Shown in pieces: positions 24,514-32,929 of a DNA stretch of 64,000 bases. The first letter of the stretch is position 1; every line of letters starts with the position of its first letter. The notes under the pieces were generated by a model, which worked only from the letters and a program-made list of their open reading frames with translations, did not search any database and had not been told where the DNA came from. The position numbers and the translations under genes are program-made. The stretch comes from Acetatifactor aquisgranensis (GTDB taxonomy: Bacteria; Bacillota; Clostridia; Lachnospirales; Lachnospiraceae), in the NCBI RefSeq assembly GCF_943193215.1, contig NZ_CALPDH010000015.1:83195-147194 (forward strand), read 5' to 3'.

Positions 24514-25971
24514 TCACGAATCCGCCTTTGGCCTCCCGTCCTTCCCTTTCGCCCCCAGGGCCTCAAGGGCCGCCTCCGCCTTTGCCGCCACCTGCTTCTT
24601 CCGATTCTCCCTGGCGATCTCGAACAGCGACCCCACGATCTCCTTCAGCGCCTTCACGGTCTCTTCATCCACCTCTTTCAGCGCGGCGATCACCCCGTTC
24701 ATGCTCTTCTTCCACTCCGCCGTGAAATCGATCAGATTGTCCGCCTGCGAAGCAGTAATCACCTGATACAGCGTGTCCACGAAGGTGCGCAGCTGCTGTT
24801 CGTTCAGGGACAGAATCCACTGGTTCAGGTTGTTGTCCATCTGCTGTCTGCGCTCATACAGACGGTCTGCCCGCACCAGATGGTTCCCCGTCACCAGCCA
24901 GGTATAGGGGTCGTGCTGGAGCAGCCCGAAGGTCTTGCTCTTCACCACCTGGAAATACATGCCGGACTCGAATATCATCCCCACCAGGGAGGAATTGGGC
25001 AGAATCTTCACCACCCTGTCCGCTATCTTCCCATAATCGCACTCCCGCAGCACCTCCGGCCGAAAGCCCGGCCCGTCCATGCTGTAGATTTTCAGGATAC
25101 GATCCTGTATATCCGGCTTGCAGTTCATGGCGCTGTACACCGCCAGGTTCCCGCCCTTGGAGTGGCCTCCCACATAGAGCGGGCCGCCGAATCTCCCGGC
25201 CACCCTGTTCAGATACTCCACGCTTATGGCCTGTCCGGGCACCGGCGTGAGGAACGCCATGTTGAAGTCCTCCTTCCACCCTACGATAGTCTCGTCCGTA
25301 CCCCGGTAGGCCACATAGCGGCTCCCGTCCCCCAGGGTAAAAGTCACCGCCGAGAACTGGGTCTCCCACCGCTCCTCTATTACATTTACGTAGTAATTCA
25401 GTTCCAGGTTCCGGAAGCGCTTCCCCTGAACCATCCTCTCGTAGAGGGCGCGGTTTGGCTTCTCATAGCGCACGTCCGCAAAGAGCTTCTCAAAATCCGG
25501 ATGCTCCTTCAGGCTCTCCAGCGTGACACCCGGCCTCTCAGACGGCTCCACCAGAAATCCCTTCGAGACTTCCGCTTCGGCCTTATCTGCCGTTTCCCTT
25601 TCCGCCCCCATCGCTTCGGATGCCCCCGCTTTGGATGCCTCCACTCCAGATGTCTCCGCTCCAGATGTCTCCGCTTTACACGCCTCCACTCCAGATGTCC
25701 TCACTTTGGACACCTCCGCTCCAGATACCTTCACTTCGAACGCCTCCGCTCCAGATGCTCCAGATGCCCCCATTTCAGATGCCCCCGCTCCGGCATGTAA
25801 TCCGCCTCCCGCCCCCGGTACGCCGGGCATGCCATCCTCTGCCCCAGGCACCATCCCGTCAAACTTCAGATACGCAAGCTGGCACAGCGCCAGGCTGTCC
25901 ACATCCGTCATGGGCATTTCCCGAAAAGTGTATTTCCCATATTTTTCCAGATAGTTCAGCAATGTCCCCAT
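24514..25971 (-). CDS. DUF2974 (Mbeg1-like) alpha/beta-hydrolase-like protein
   Basis: 485 residues from the ATG at 25971, chosen for GAGAGG upstream and the usual start MGTLLNYLEKYGKYTF. The hydrolase core carries the lipase-like nucleophile elbow VGGHSKGGNLAVYSAMN, a putative GxSxG serine, preceded by VAYRGTDETIVGWKEDFNM. The C-terminal helical region resembles that of other Firmicutes DUF2974 proteins. A low-complexity linker near residues 65-120 is built of five-residue repeats (SGAEV, SGVEA and the like) and is an unusual insert for the family. A fragment of a second DUF2974 gene lies at 15232-15336. The substrate is unknown; a lipid or ester hydrolase is likely from the fold. Confidence 0.85.
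   Translation of the reverse strand: MGTLLNYLEKYGKYTFREMPMTDVDSLALCQLAYLKFDGMVPGAEDGMPGVPGAGGGLHAGAGASEMGASGASGAEAFEVKVSGAEVSKVRTSGVEACKAETSGAETSGVEASKAGASEAMGAERETADKAEAEVSKGFLVEPSERPGVTLESLKEHPDFEKLFADVRYEKPNRALYERMVQGKRFRNLELNYYVNVIEERWETQFSAVTFTLGDGSRYVAYRGTDETIVGWKEDFNMAFLTPVPGQAISVEYLNRVAGRFGGPLYVGGHSKGGNLAVYSAMNCKPDIQDRILKIYSMDGPGFRPEVLRECDYGKIADRVVKILPNSSLVGMIFESGMYFQVVKSKTFGLLQHDPYTWLVTGNHLVRADRLYERRQQMDNNLNQWILSLNEQQLRTFVDTLYQVITASQADNLIDFTAEWKKSMNGVIAALKEVDEETVKALKEIVGSLFEIARENRKKQVAAKAEAALEALGAKGKDGRPKADS
25617..25797 (-). repeat. 15-bp tandem repeats encoding five-residue units
   Basis: About 12 imperfect copies of a 15-base unit resembling GATGCCTCCGCTCCA (plus strand) lie within the DUF2974 gene. 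They encode Ser-Gly-Ala/Val-Glu-x pentads. The repeats are in frame, so changes of copy number would alter linker length without breaking the protein. Confidence 0.75.
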
Positions 25972-26150
25972 CTTACACCTCTCCCGCAAAACATCCTCAT
26001 TCCTGTCCCGGATTCGGCGCTCCGGCATCCCCATATCCCTTCCGGCCCGGCTTCCCCCCATGCCCCATATGCCGCCTCCGGCACTGCCCTGCAGAACCGC
26101 ATCGACCCCAAATCAATACTTCCCTGCCTTTTCCGCAGCCGGGAGGGGAA

Positions 26151-26339
26151 TCAGAGCACGATGCATATTATAACCACAATCATGAAAACAATGATATACA
26201 GCGCCCATGCCCACTTATTTCCCAGATTCACAGTCCAGCTGCACTCATGATTCCGTCTCTTGACAATCAGCCTTTTATCCTCTCTGTTGAAATATATCCT
26301 TCCCGTTATCCATCCTTCGTCCCTGTGGCCTGATTTCAC
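26151..26339 (-). CDS. DUF5808-type small membrane protein
   Basis: 62 residues. The first part, DEGWITGRIYFNREDKR, has the W-x-x-G-x-x-Y-x-N-x-x-D pattern of DUF5808, followed by SWTVNLGNKWAW and a single C-terminal transmembrane helix (about residues 43-62, rich in I and V). The function of the family is unknown; it is often found as a module in membrane proteins of Firmicutes. It is a stand-alone gene between the DUF2974 gene and the exonuclease gene, on the same strand. Confidence 0.75.
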   Translation of the reverse strand: MKSGHRDEGWITGRIYFNREDKRLIVKRRNHECSWTVNLGNKWAWALYIIVFMIVVIICIVL

Positions 26340-26413
26340 AAAAATCCTCCATGCCGCCCTGGCGGCTCAAATCGAAACGTGAACCCCCTTCCTGCCAGAT
26401 TTCATACCGGACT

Positions 26414-27121
26414 TCACGCGTTCCTGGTATACCTGCACCGCGGAAAGGAGCTGCAGCCCCAGAACGCGCCGAATTTCCCCTTGCGCTTCACCAGGGCCCC
26501 GCCGCAGTTCGGGCAGCTTTCCTCCGTTGCGCTGGCCCTGCTCCCCGAAGCATTTCCCCCCATGCTCTGCGCCCTGCTCCCCAGTATCCTGCCCATGCAT
26601 TCGTAGCACTGCCGGTTCATGTCACAGTCCTTCAGGGCTCTGTGCGCCCCCTGGGTATCAATCCCGAAATGGGCTGCCAGATCCGTCAGCCTGTATCGGT
26701 ACAGCCCGGGCAGACAGCTTTTGGCCAGATACAGCGTATCCACATAATCGTTTGGCACCGTCCGCTTCAGCGCCCTGGCAGCGCCGTTATAGAGGAAGAG
26801 CATGTCGAAGGTATGTATATTGTGTCCTACAAGCACGTCTTCTCCTATGAAGGCAAGGAACCTGCCCAGCGCGTCCCGCAAATCCGGGGCCTCCCGCACC
26901 ATCCTGTCCGTGATGCCATTGACCCTGGAGGCCGCATAGGGAATGGGCCTGCCGGGATTCACCAGCGTGGAGAACTCCTCCGCCGCTTTTCCCTCCCGCA
27001 CCCGTATGCCGGAGATTTCAATCATCTCATCCGCCTCAGGGCTCAGCCCCGTGGTCTCCAAATCGAATACCACATAATCCTTTGTGTACAGGCTCAGCCT
27101 TTTTCCTCTTTCCGCCGCCAT
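26414..27121 (-). CDS. DEDDh 3'-5' exonuclease with a C-terminal zinc ribbon
   Basis: 235 residues from the ATG at 27121, which has AAGGAGG at good spacing; the longer frame to 27274 overlaps secDF and lacks a site. The exonuclease domain has the DEDDh motifs: VVFDLETTGL (D and E), VGHNIHTFDMLFL and GAHRALKDCDM (H and D). The end carries a topoisomerase-type zinc ribbon, CPNCGGALVKRKGKFGAFWG with CSSFPRC. Proteins like this resemble the epsilon/PolC proofreading fold and act on 3' ends of DNA or RNA. The zinc ribbon probably binds nucleic acid. Confidence 0.9.
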   Translation of the reverse strand: MAAERGKRLSLYTKDYVVFDLETTGLSPEADEMIEISGIRVREGKAAEEFSTLVNPGRPIPYAASRVNGITDRMVREAPDLRDALGRFLAFIGEDVLVGHNIHTFDMLFLYNGAARALKRTVPNDYVDTLYLAKSCLPGLYRYRLTDLAAHFGIDTQGAHRALKDCDMNRQCYECMGRILGSRAQSMGGNASGSRASATEESCPNCGGALVKRKGKFGAFWGCSSFPRCRYTRNA

Positions 27122-27183
27122 CGCATCCTCCTTGGTCCTTTTACCCTTTTCCCCTGCCCTGCAGGACAGGCTTTTATATGAGG

Positions 27184-27211
27184 AAAAGAGGCTGCAGCAA
27201 CAGCCCCTTTC
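27184..27211 (-). terminator. Probable terminator of the secDF operon
   Basis: On the minus strand AAAGGGGCTG, the loop TTGCTG and CAGCCTCTTTT form a stem with one internal mismatch, ending in a T-rich tail. It lies about 25 bases downstream of the secDF stop and upstream of the exonuclease start. Confidence 0.55.
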
Positions 27212-27233
27212 CAAACGATACGTTTCTCTTACG

Positions 27234-29492
27234 TTATTTTTCCTTCTTCGGAAGGAATTTCTGCCGGAACACATACCACAGGCTTCCCGCCAGGCAGATG
27301 GAGGAGTATGCGCCGCAGACGATGCCCACCATCAAAGGCAGCGCGAAGTCCCGGATGCTGGTGACGCCCAGCACATACAGCACCGCCACCATGATGAATG
27401 TGGTCAGGGAGGTGAAGATGCTCCTGGACATGGTCTGCGTGACGCTCTTGTCCACGATGTCCTTCAGGTCGTCCTTGTGGCTCATGGTCGCCATATTCTC
27501 ACGGATACGGTCGAAGATGACGATGGTGGCGTTGATGGAATAGCCCACAATGGTCAGCATACAGGCCACGAAGGTATTGCTCACGGAGACCCTGGCCACC
27601 GCGTAGAACGCCAGCACCACCAGCACGTCGTGCAGCAGCGCGATGATGCTGCTTAAGCCGAACCGGAGATCCTTGAACCGGATGCGGATGTAGAGCAGCA
27701 TGAATATGATGGCCACCACCACCGCGATTACGGTGTCCGACTTCATCTCACTGCTGATGACGGAGCTGATGGTCTCGGAGGTGATCATATTTTCCTCCAC
27801 GCCGAACTTGTCCACGAACATCTGGTTCAGCTCTTCCCTCTGCTCCACGTTCAGGGTGGAAGTCTTGAAGATGACCTCATTGGAGTCCTGAACCGTCTGG
27901 ATCTGAACCGCGCCTCCCGCGATCTCTTCAATAAAAGGCGCCACCTCGGCATTGGCCTTCTCCAGCGTCATAGCCTCAGGGAACGCCACCGTGGTAGCCG
28001 TACCGCCCTTGAATTCCAGGCTGTAGTTCAGCGCGTCCCCGGAGGATGCCTTGTGCACACCCATGACGATGAATCCGGCCGCGATCACCGCCAGGGAGAC
28101 ACCGAAGAAGATGCCTTTCCTGGAAACAATGGACAATGCCTTGCGCTCCCTGCCCACGCCGTAGAGCTTCTCGCTCTTAAGTCCCAGGGCATAGAACGCG
28201 TACAGCAGATATCTGGTCACCACCAAAGCCGTGAACATGGAGAGCACGATGCCCAGCGCCAGAGTCTGTGCAAAGCCCTTCACCGTGCCGGGTCCCAGCA
28301 GGAGCAGTACGCCCGCGGCGATCAGCGTGGTGATGTTGCCGTCGATGATGGCGGAAAGCGCCTTGTCGAAACCGATTTTTATCGCATTGCGCACAGTCTT
28401 GCCCGATGCCAGTTCTTCGCGGATACGTGCAAAGATAATCACATTTGCGTCCACCGCCATACCGATGGACAGGATGATGCCCGCCACGCCCGACAATGTC
28501 AATGTCATGTCAAAGCCGTTCAGCAGCAGAATCACCAGCGCCACATAGCACAGCAGCGCGATTCCCGATGCCAGGCCAGGAATCAGATACACCACTATCA
28601 TGAAGATGATGACCAGCGCCAGGCCGATGGCCCCTGCCTTCAGGCTGGTGTCGATGGCCTCCACGCCCAGCTGGGCGCCCACCACCTTGGAGTGCAGCTC
28701 CTCCAGCTCCAGCTTCAGGCCGCCGATGCGGATGGTGGATGCCAGGTTCTCCGCCCTTTCATAAGACTCCATGGGGGAAATCTGGGCGCTGCCGTCGGTG
28801 ATGACCGCGTTCACCCCGGGAGCGCTGATGATGTTTCCGTCATAATAAATCGCCAGGGACTCATTCTTGTCAAAGGCCCTCTGTGTGACTTCCGCGAATT
28901 TCTTCGCGCCCTCGTCCGTCATGGTCAGGCTCACCGCGAACTCAGAGCCCATGTTGGTCTGGAGGCTGCCCGCGCTGGCTTCCTTCACATCCGTGCCCTG
29001 CACCTGGATGGAACCGTCCTCCAGCAGCTCGTCGATGGTCTTGTTCAGCACATACCCCACGCCGTAGGTGCCGTCCGGGTTCTGTACTGTCTGCTGGCTG
29101 TAGTTCTGATTGCCCTGGTCGTCCGTCTGGGCGATGAAATACAGCGTACCGGGCCTGCCCAGCTCCTGCAGGATGGCATTGGCATCGCTGACGCCGGGAA
29201 TCTCGATATTGATCCTGTCAGTGCCCTCCTGATAGACAATGGCCTCCGTGCTGTAGTTCTCCACGCGCTTCTGCAGCTTCGCTATGGTATCGCTCATGTC
29301 CGTGGCGCTGGGATCTTCGTCCCCCACCACCTGATAGGTGATGCTGACGCCGCCGGCCAGGTCCAGGCCTAAGTTGATGTCAGACATGCTCCCCTCACCC
29401 TCCGGATTCACGCCGAAGACGTCCACATAGGTGACGCCTATCAAAGCCAGCAGGACACAAAGCAATACTACAATCGCCTTGTTCTTTTTCAT
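27234..29492 (-). CDS. secDF: SecDF protein-export membrane protein (fused SecD and SecF)
   Basis: 752 residues in one chain. The SecD half has an N-terminal membrane helix, a periplasmic-type P1 domain and the conserved SIGMAVDANVIIFARIREEL in the fourth membrane segment. The SecF half starts near residue 450 with its own membrane helix, the YSLEFKGGTATTVAFPEA domain and the matching IVGYSINATIVIFDRIRENM. These two D-N/R motifs are the proton-conducting sites. SecDF uses the proton motive force to pull translocating preproteins out of SecYEG. It lies downstream of scfB and scfA on the same strand, the arrangement usual in Clostridia. Confidence 0.95.
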   Translation of the reverse strand: MKKNKAIVVLLCVLLALIGVTYVDVFGVNPEGEGSMSDINLGLDLAGGVSITYQVVGDEDPSATDMSDTIAKLQKRVENYSTEAIVYQEGTDRINIEIPGVSDANAILQELGRPGTLYFIAQTDDQGNQNYSQQTVQNPDGTYGVGYVLNKTIDELLEDGSIQVQGTDVKEASAGSLQTNMGSEFAVSLTMTDEGAKKFAEVTQRAFDKNESLAIYYDGNIISAPGVNAVITDGSAQISPMESYERAENLASTIRIGGLKLELEELHSKVVGAQLGVEAIDTSLKAGAIGLALVIIFMIVVYLIPGLASGIALLCYVALVILLLNGFDMTLTLSGVAGIILSIGMAVDANVIIFARIREELASGKTVRNAIKIGFDKALSAIIDGNITTLIAAGVLLLLGPGTVKGFAQTLALGIVLSMFTALVVTRYLLYAFYALGLKSEKLYGVGRERKALSIVSRKGIFFGVSLAVIAAGFIVMGVHKASSGDALNYSLEFKGGTATTVAFPEAMTLEKANAEVAPFIEEIAGGAVQIQTVQDSNEVIFKTSTLNVEQREELNQMFVDKFGVEENMITSETISSVISSEMKSDTVIAVVVAIIFMLLYIRIRFKDLRFGLSSIIALLHDVLVVLAFYAVARVSVSNTFVACMLTIVGYSINATIVIFDRIRENMATMSHKDDLKDIVDKSVTQTMSRSIFTSLTTFIMVAVLYVLGVTSIRDFALPLMVGIVCGAYSSICLAGSLWYVFRQKFLPKKEK

Positions 29493-29622
29493 GTTCTTTT
29501 ATCCTTTCTTTAATTTATGGTTCTGCAAGTATCCGTCAGGTACCAGGGCTCTCGGCTCGGCATAGCGCACACGCCCGCCTGTGTCCGCGCGTTTCAAGAG
29601 CATCTGGCGGATGCCTGCCAGT

Positions 29623-31008
29623 TTATAGCTCCGCCTCCGCGACTTTCAGCATAATCGCGCATTCCACGCGCTTGCGCTCCAGCTCACAGCCCACATCGTA
29701 AGCATCGTTGATATTGCCATGGAAATTATAGGAATTTGCTGCGCAGCCGCCGCTGCAGTAGAATTTGGCAAAGCACTTCCTGCACTTCTCCTTGGCATAG
29801 ACATTGCAGCTCTTGAATTCATCCCGGATATCACTCCGCAGAACTCCTTCCTCCACATTGCCCATGAGGAATTTTTCATTCCCTACGAACTGGTGGCAGG
29901 GATACAAATCACCCCAGGGCGTCACGGCCAGATATTCCGTCCCCGAGCCGCAGCCGGAGAGCCGCTTAGCCACACAGGGCCCTCCCTCTAAATCTATCAT
30001 AAAGTGAAAAAAATTGAAAGCCTTTCCCTCTTTCCTGCGCTTTATCATTTCCGCCGCCAGCCTGTCATATTCCTCCTTCAGCGCCGGCAGGTCTTCCTCC
30101 CGGATAGCGTAATCGTCCTCCGGCCCCGCCACCACGGGCTCCACGGAAATCTGCTGAAAGCCCAAATCCGCCAGATGCAGCACATCCCTGGAAAAGTCCA
30201 GATTATTTCGGGTAAAAGTGCCACGCACATAGTACCTTTCCTGCCCTCTGCTCTCGGCCACCTTCTGGAACTTCGGCACAATCAGATCATAACTGCCCTG
30301 TCCGCCTCGAAAAGGACGCATTTTATCGTTAATTTCTTTACGGCCATCGATGCTTAAAACGATATTTGCCATCTCGCGGTTGGCGAATTCCAGAATCTCG
30401 TCATTCAAAAGCACACCGTTGGTAGTCAGAGTAAAGCGGAATTTCTTGTTGTTCGGCTCTTCCAGGCTCCGGCCGTACTCTACCAAATCATGCACCACCT
30501 GCCAGTTCATCAGCGGCTCCCCGCCGAAGAAATCCACCTCCAGATTCACCCGGTTCCCGGAATTAGCTACCAAAAAATCCAGCGCTTTCTTCCCTGCCTC
30601 CAGGCTCATCAGCGCTCGCCTGCCATGGTACTCTCCTTCTTCCGCGAAACAATACTTACAGGCCAGGTTGCAGTCGTGAGCGATATGGAGGCACAGCGCT
30701 TTCACCACTGTATGACGCTTCTTAAAGTCAAAGACATAGTTCTCGTAGATATCCTTTGCAAACAGCGTCTCGTCCCCCACAAGCTCCAGAACCTCATCCA
30801 CAGCCTCCGAAATCTCCCCCACAGGATAGGGCAGGTTTTCCCCTTCTAAAAGAGAGTTTCTGACGGCATCCGCATCCCTCACGCCCTGTTCCACAAGGGA
30901 TTCCACCAGCGGAATGATGTCGTAGACCACATCGTCCACCACATGGATGGAACCGCTGTTGACATCCATGACGATATTGTATCCATTGCTTTTATATTGG
31001 TGTATCAC
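29623..31008 (-). CDS. scfB: SCIFF radical SAM maturase (thioether-forming)
   Basis: About 461 residues. I choose the GTG at 31008 (MIHQYKSNGYNIVMDVNSG) because AGGGAAAGGG lies just upstream; the TTG at 31053 has no site. The N-terminal PqqD-like recognition domain is followed by the radical SAM motif DCNLACKYCF (CX3CX2C) near residue 115. A C-terminal SPASM-type domain carries CGSGTEYLAV and CRKCFAKFYCSGGCAAN for auxiliary Fe-S clusters. The enzyme uses 5'-deoxyadenosyl radical chemistry to form Cys-to-Thr thioether bonds in the SCIFF precursor. It lies 150 bases downstream of scfA. The set is close to universal in Clostridia, and the mature product's role is unknown. Confidence 0.93.
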   Translation of the reverse strand: MIHQYKSNGYNIVMDVNSGSIHVVDDVVYDIIPLVESLVEQGVRDADAVRNSLLEGENLPYPVGEISEAVDEVLELVGDETLFAKDIYENYVFDFKKRHTVVKALCLHIAHDCNLACKYCFAEEGEYHGRRALMSLEAGKKALDFLVANSGNRVNLEVDFFGGEPLMNWQVVHDLVEYGRSLEEPNNKKFRFTLTTNGVLLNDEILEFANREMANIVLSIDGRKEINDKMRPFRGGQGSYDLIVPKFQKVAESRGQERYYVRGTFTRNNLDFSRDVLHLADLGFQQISVEPVVAGPEDDYAIREEDLPALKEEYDRLAAEMIKRRKEGKAFNFFHFMIDLEGGPCVAKRLSGCGSGTEYLAVTPWGDLYPCHQFVGNEKFLMGNVEEGVLRSDIRDEFKSCNVYAKEKCRKCFAKFYCSGGCAANSYNFHGNINDAYDVGCELERKRVECAIMLKVAEAEL

Positions 31009-31158
31009 TGAAATATCCCTTTCCCTGTGCCTAAATATAGCAACAAAGTTCAAGCAGCGAAAGAATCCGCTGCTTGCCCTGAATGAAAACGCACGCTTAT
31101 GTAACTATTGTAGTTACAATTCACGACTCCTTCTGCGTCACAGCCGTAAATAGCAACA

Positions 31159-31302
31159 CTATTTTACCTTCTCACAGCTCTGATTTCCCACTGTGCAGGA
31201 AGTCTTACATGCAGACTGGCAGGAGGTCTGGCACTCACCGCAGCCGCCTTTCTTCATGGATTCTTTCAGGTTCCTTGTGGTCAAAGTCTTGATATGCTTC
31301 AT
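31159..31302 (-). CDS. scfA: SCIFF (six cysteines in forty-five) ranthipeptide precursor
   Basis: A 47-residue peptide. It starts MKHIKTLTTRNLKESMKKGG and carries six cysteines in the C-terminal half at positions 21, 24, 28, 32, 36 and 43, with several Thr and Ser acceptors between them. An AAGGAGG-type site precedes the ATG. The promoter is directly upstream and the maturase gene scfB directly downstream. The first 20 residues are the leader bound by the PqqD-like domain of ScfB. The product is a thioether-bridged peptide of the ranthipeptide class; a signalling role has been proposed in Clostridium, but nothing here shows its function. Confidence 0.95.
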   Translation of the reverse strand: MKHIKTLTTRNLKESMKKGGCGECQTSCQSACKTSCTVGNQSCEKVK

Positions 31303-31341
31303 CTCAAAAAAGCCTCCTTACATTTTCTTGAAACTTTTTGT

Positions 31342-31369
31342 AGTATATCATAAAATATCTATTTGTAAA
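31342..31369 (-). promoter_or_regulatory. scfA: Promoter of scfA-scfB-secDF
   Basis: On the minus strand TTTACA (31364-31369), a 16-base spacer and TATACT (31342-31347) match the vegetative sigma-factor consensus and lie about 40 bases upstream of the scfA start. Confidence 0.7.
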
Positions 31370-31387
31370 AGGGTTTTTTCAAAAAAA

Positions 31388-31681
31388 GTGGCACTCCTCC
31401 GCAAACTGCTGCTTACTTTTAGATGGCATAAAGATTTTCCGCTAAATCAGTTTGATTTTTCAAGTCTTATAAAACATATAGAAAAGGAATCGCTCATACC
31501 GGATATTATTGTTGACACGGACACAGGGATAGAGTTTTATGGTGCAGATACCGTTTCAAAAGAAATTCTGATCAGCATTCTTAAAAATTTTAATATGCTT
31601 GATAACCTTGCCCAAAATGACAGCAAACAACAATATGAAAAACATACACATCTTGGTGTCAAAAGTCATCGCCCTGTTTGC
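31388..31681 (+). pseudogene. Unidentified AT-rich coding fragment
   Basis: A plus-strand frame encodes about 98 residues including FSSLIKHIEKESLIPDIIV and GIEFYGADTVSKEILISI. These have natural amino-acid composition but no start codon or ribosome binding site in their own right. The composition is clearly more AT-rich than the flanks, and the frame turns into nonsense near 31690. I do not recognise the family. It may be a leftover of an inserted gene. The rest of the stretch from 31303 to 31868 holds the scfA promoter and nothing else that I can name. Confidence 0.3.
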
Positions 31682-31868
31682 AGGCATTGCCGCTCTGCGG
31701 AGAACACCGGGCATTCCGGCGTGCTGTCCCTGCTGACAGCCCCGGAATGCCTGGCTTGGGGATGCAGATCTGGATGCCGGTCTCTCCTGTACGGATCTCC
31801 TCACCTCCTGCCGCCGCAGGCGCCCTGTCCGGGGAAAACGACTATGCTGCCCGGGAGCCTTCCCCGGT

Positions 31869-32210
31869 TCACGGTTCGTCCTCCCAGTATTCCTCCAGCC
31901 GCTCCAGCGCGGCCTGGACTTCCGCGTCCCCCTGTTCGGCGGCCTTTTCATACCATTCCGTGGCCGCATACACATCCGGCTCCACGCCCCTTCCGGTTTC
32001 GTAGCATAATCCCAGGTTGTACTGGGCGGTAACGGAGCCCTGCACGGCTGCCTTGGCGAACCACAGGGCAGCCTTCCGGTCGTCCTGCGCCACGCCGTTG
32101 CCTGTGATGTAGGCGATGCCCGGGTTGAGCTGTGCCTGCATATGCCCCTGGGCTGCCGCCTTCGCGTACCATACCGCGGCCTGGGCGCTGTCCTGCTCCA
32201 CGCCGTATCC
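31869..32210 (-). pseudogene. Sel1-repeat protein fragment
   Basis: About 113 codons carrying three Sel1-like repeats (AQAAVWYAKAAAQGHMQAQ, AALWFAKAAVQGSVTAQ, ATEWYEKAAEQGDAEVQ). Sel1 repeats are helical pairs that mediate protein-protein contacts. The frame is preceded directly by a stop (TAA before GYGVEQD), so the N-terminal repeats and any signal are gone. The sequence ends with an acidic tail, EYWEDEP. It is a remnant in the block between scfA and the TIGR04086 gene. Confidence 0.7.
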
Positions 32211-32410
32211 TTATTCTCACAGACGATTTCCCCGCCCTCATTTTTCCTGGCGCCGCAGAGCCCCGTCTGTCCGGGGGCAAGACTACAGTGTGTATGCAAA
32301 CCTGACACCCCCTGCGTTGGAAATGCCGCTTTCGGCGGCACATACAGCAGAAAAGCATTTCTGCTGTCAGCAACAATTGGCGCAGCCGGAAGAATGCCCT
32401 CCGGCACATC

Positions 32411-32929
32411 TCACAGCACTTTAGCATAGATATAGCTGTCAAAGCGCACGTCCATATGATACTTGCCAAATTCCGCCCGCCTCTCCACAGCAAACCCGAA
32501 TTTCCGCAGCAGGGCATTGGACGCAAGGTTCCCCACCGCCACCTCTGCCGTCACCTTCTCTCCGCCCCTGGCCCTGATCCACTCCATCGCCAGCCCAAGG
32601 GCTTCGCTGCCATAGCCGCTTTTCCAGTGCTTCCTGTGGATGCAGTAGCCGATATCATACACTTTTTCCCTTTCATCGGGAAACATGCAGAAGGATCCCA
32701 CGGGTTCCCCTGTGTCCGCAAGCTCGATGACAAGATAATATCCCAGCTGGCTCTCCCCGAGGGTGTCCAGCGCTTTCTGATAAGCCTGGTCCACATACTC
32801 CGCGGTAGGATCGCTCATATATTTCCCGTTTTCTTCATGGAACCACATGCCCGTCAGAAACTCCAGGTCGGACTTCTCATAATTGCGGACAAGGATCCGC
32901 TCCCCCCGCATGGGGTTGTCTATCCTCAT
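32411..32929 (-). CDS. GNAT-family N-acetyltransferase
   Basis: 172 residues from the ATG at 32929, which overlaps the stop of the upstream esterase gene by four bases. It has the GNAT fold: beta-strand VGSFCMFPDEREKVYDIGYC, the acetyl-CoA pyrophosphate loop HWKSGYGSEALGLAMEW and NLASNALLRKFGFAVERR near the C-terminus, as in RimJ/RimL-like enzymes. It transfers an acetyl group from acetyl-CoA to an amine. The overlap suggests co-translation with the esterase, but a shared pathway is not shown. Confidence 0.88.
   Translation of the reverse strand: MRIDNPMRGERILVRNYEKSDLEFLTGMWFHEENGKYMSDPTAEYVDQAYQKALDTLGESQLGYYLVIELADTGEPVGSFCMFPDEREKVYDIGYCIHRKHWKSGYGSEALGLAMEWIRARGGEKVTAEVAVGNLASNALLRKFGFAVERRAEFGKYHMDVRFDSYIYAKVL

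Noticed and set aside
25617..25797. Regular short repeats considered as a CRISPR array
   Set aside because: The unit is 15 bp without spacers, lies in frame within a gene and encodes a repetitive linker.
23710..25800. Plus-strand frame of 696 codons opposite the SNF2 and DUF2974 genes
   Set aside because: Antisense of two well-supported genes; low-complexity composition and no ribosome binding site.
28053..29372. Plus-strand frame of 439 codons opposite secDF
   Set aside because: Antisense of secDF, with a histidine- and glutamine-rich composition caused by the GC-rich opposite strand.
31556..32526. Long minus-strand frames around the Sel1 fragment
   Set aside because: Frames other than the one with Sel1 repeats are arginine- and proline-rich chance openings.
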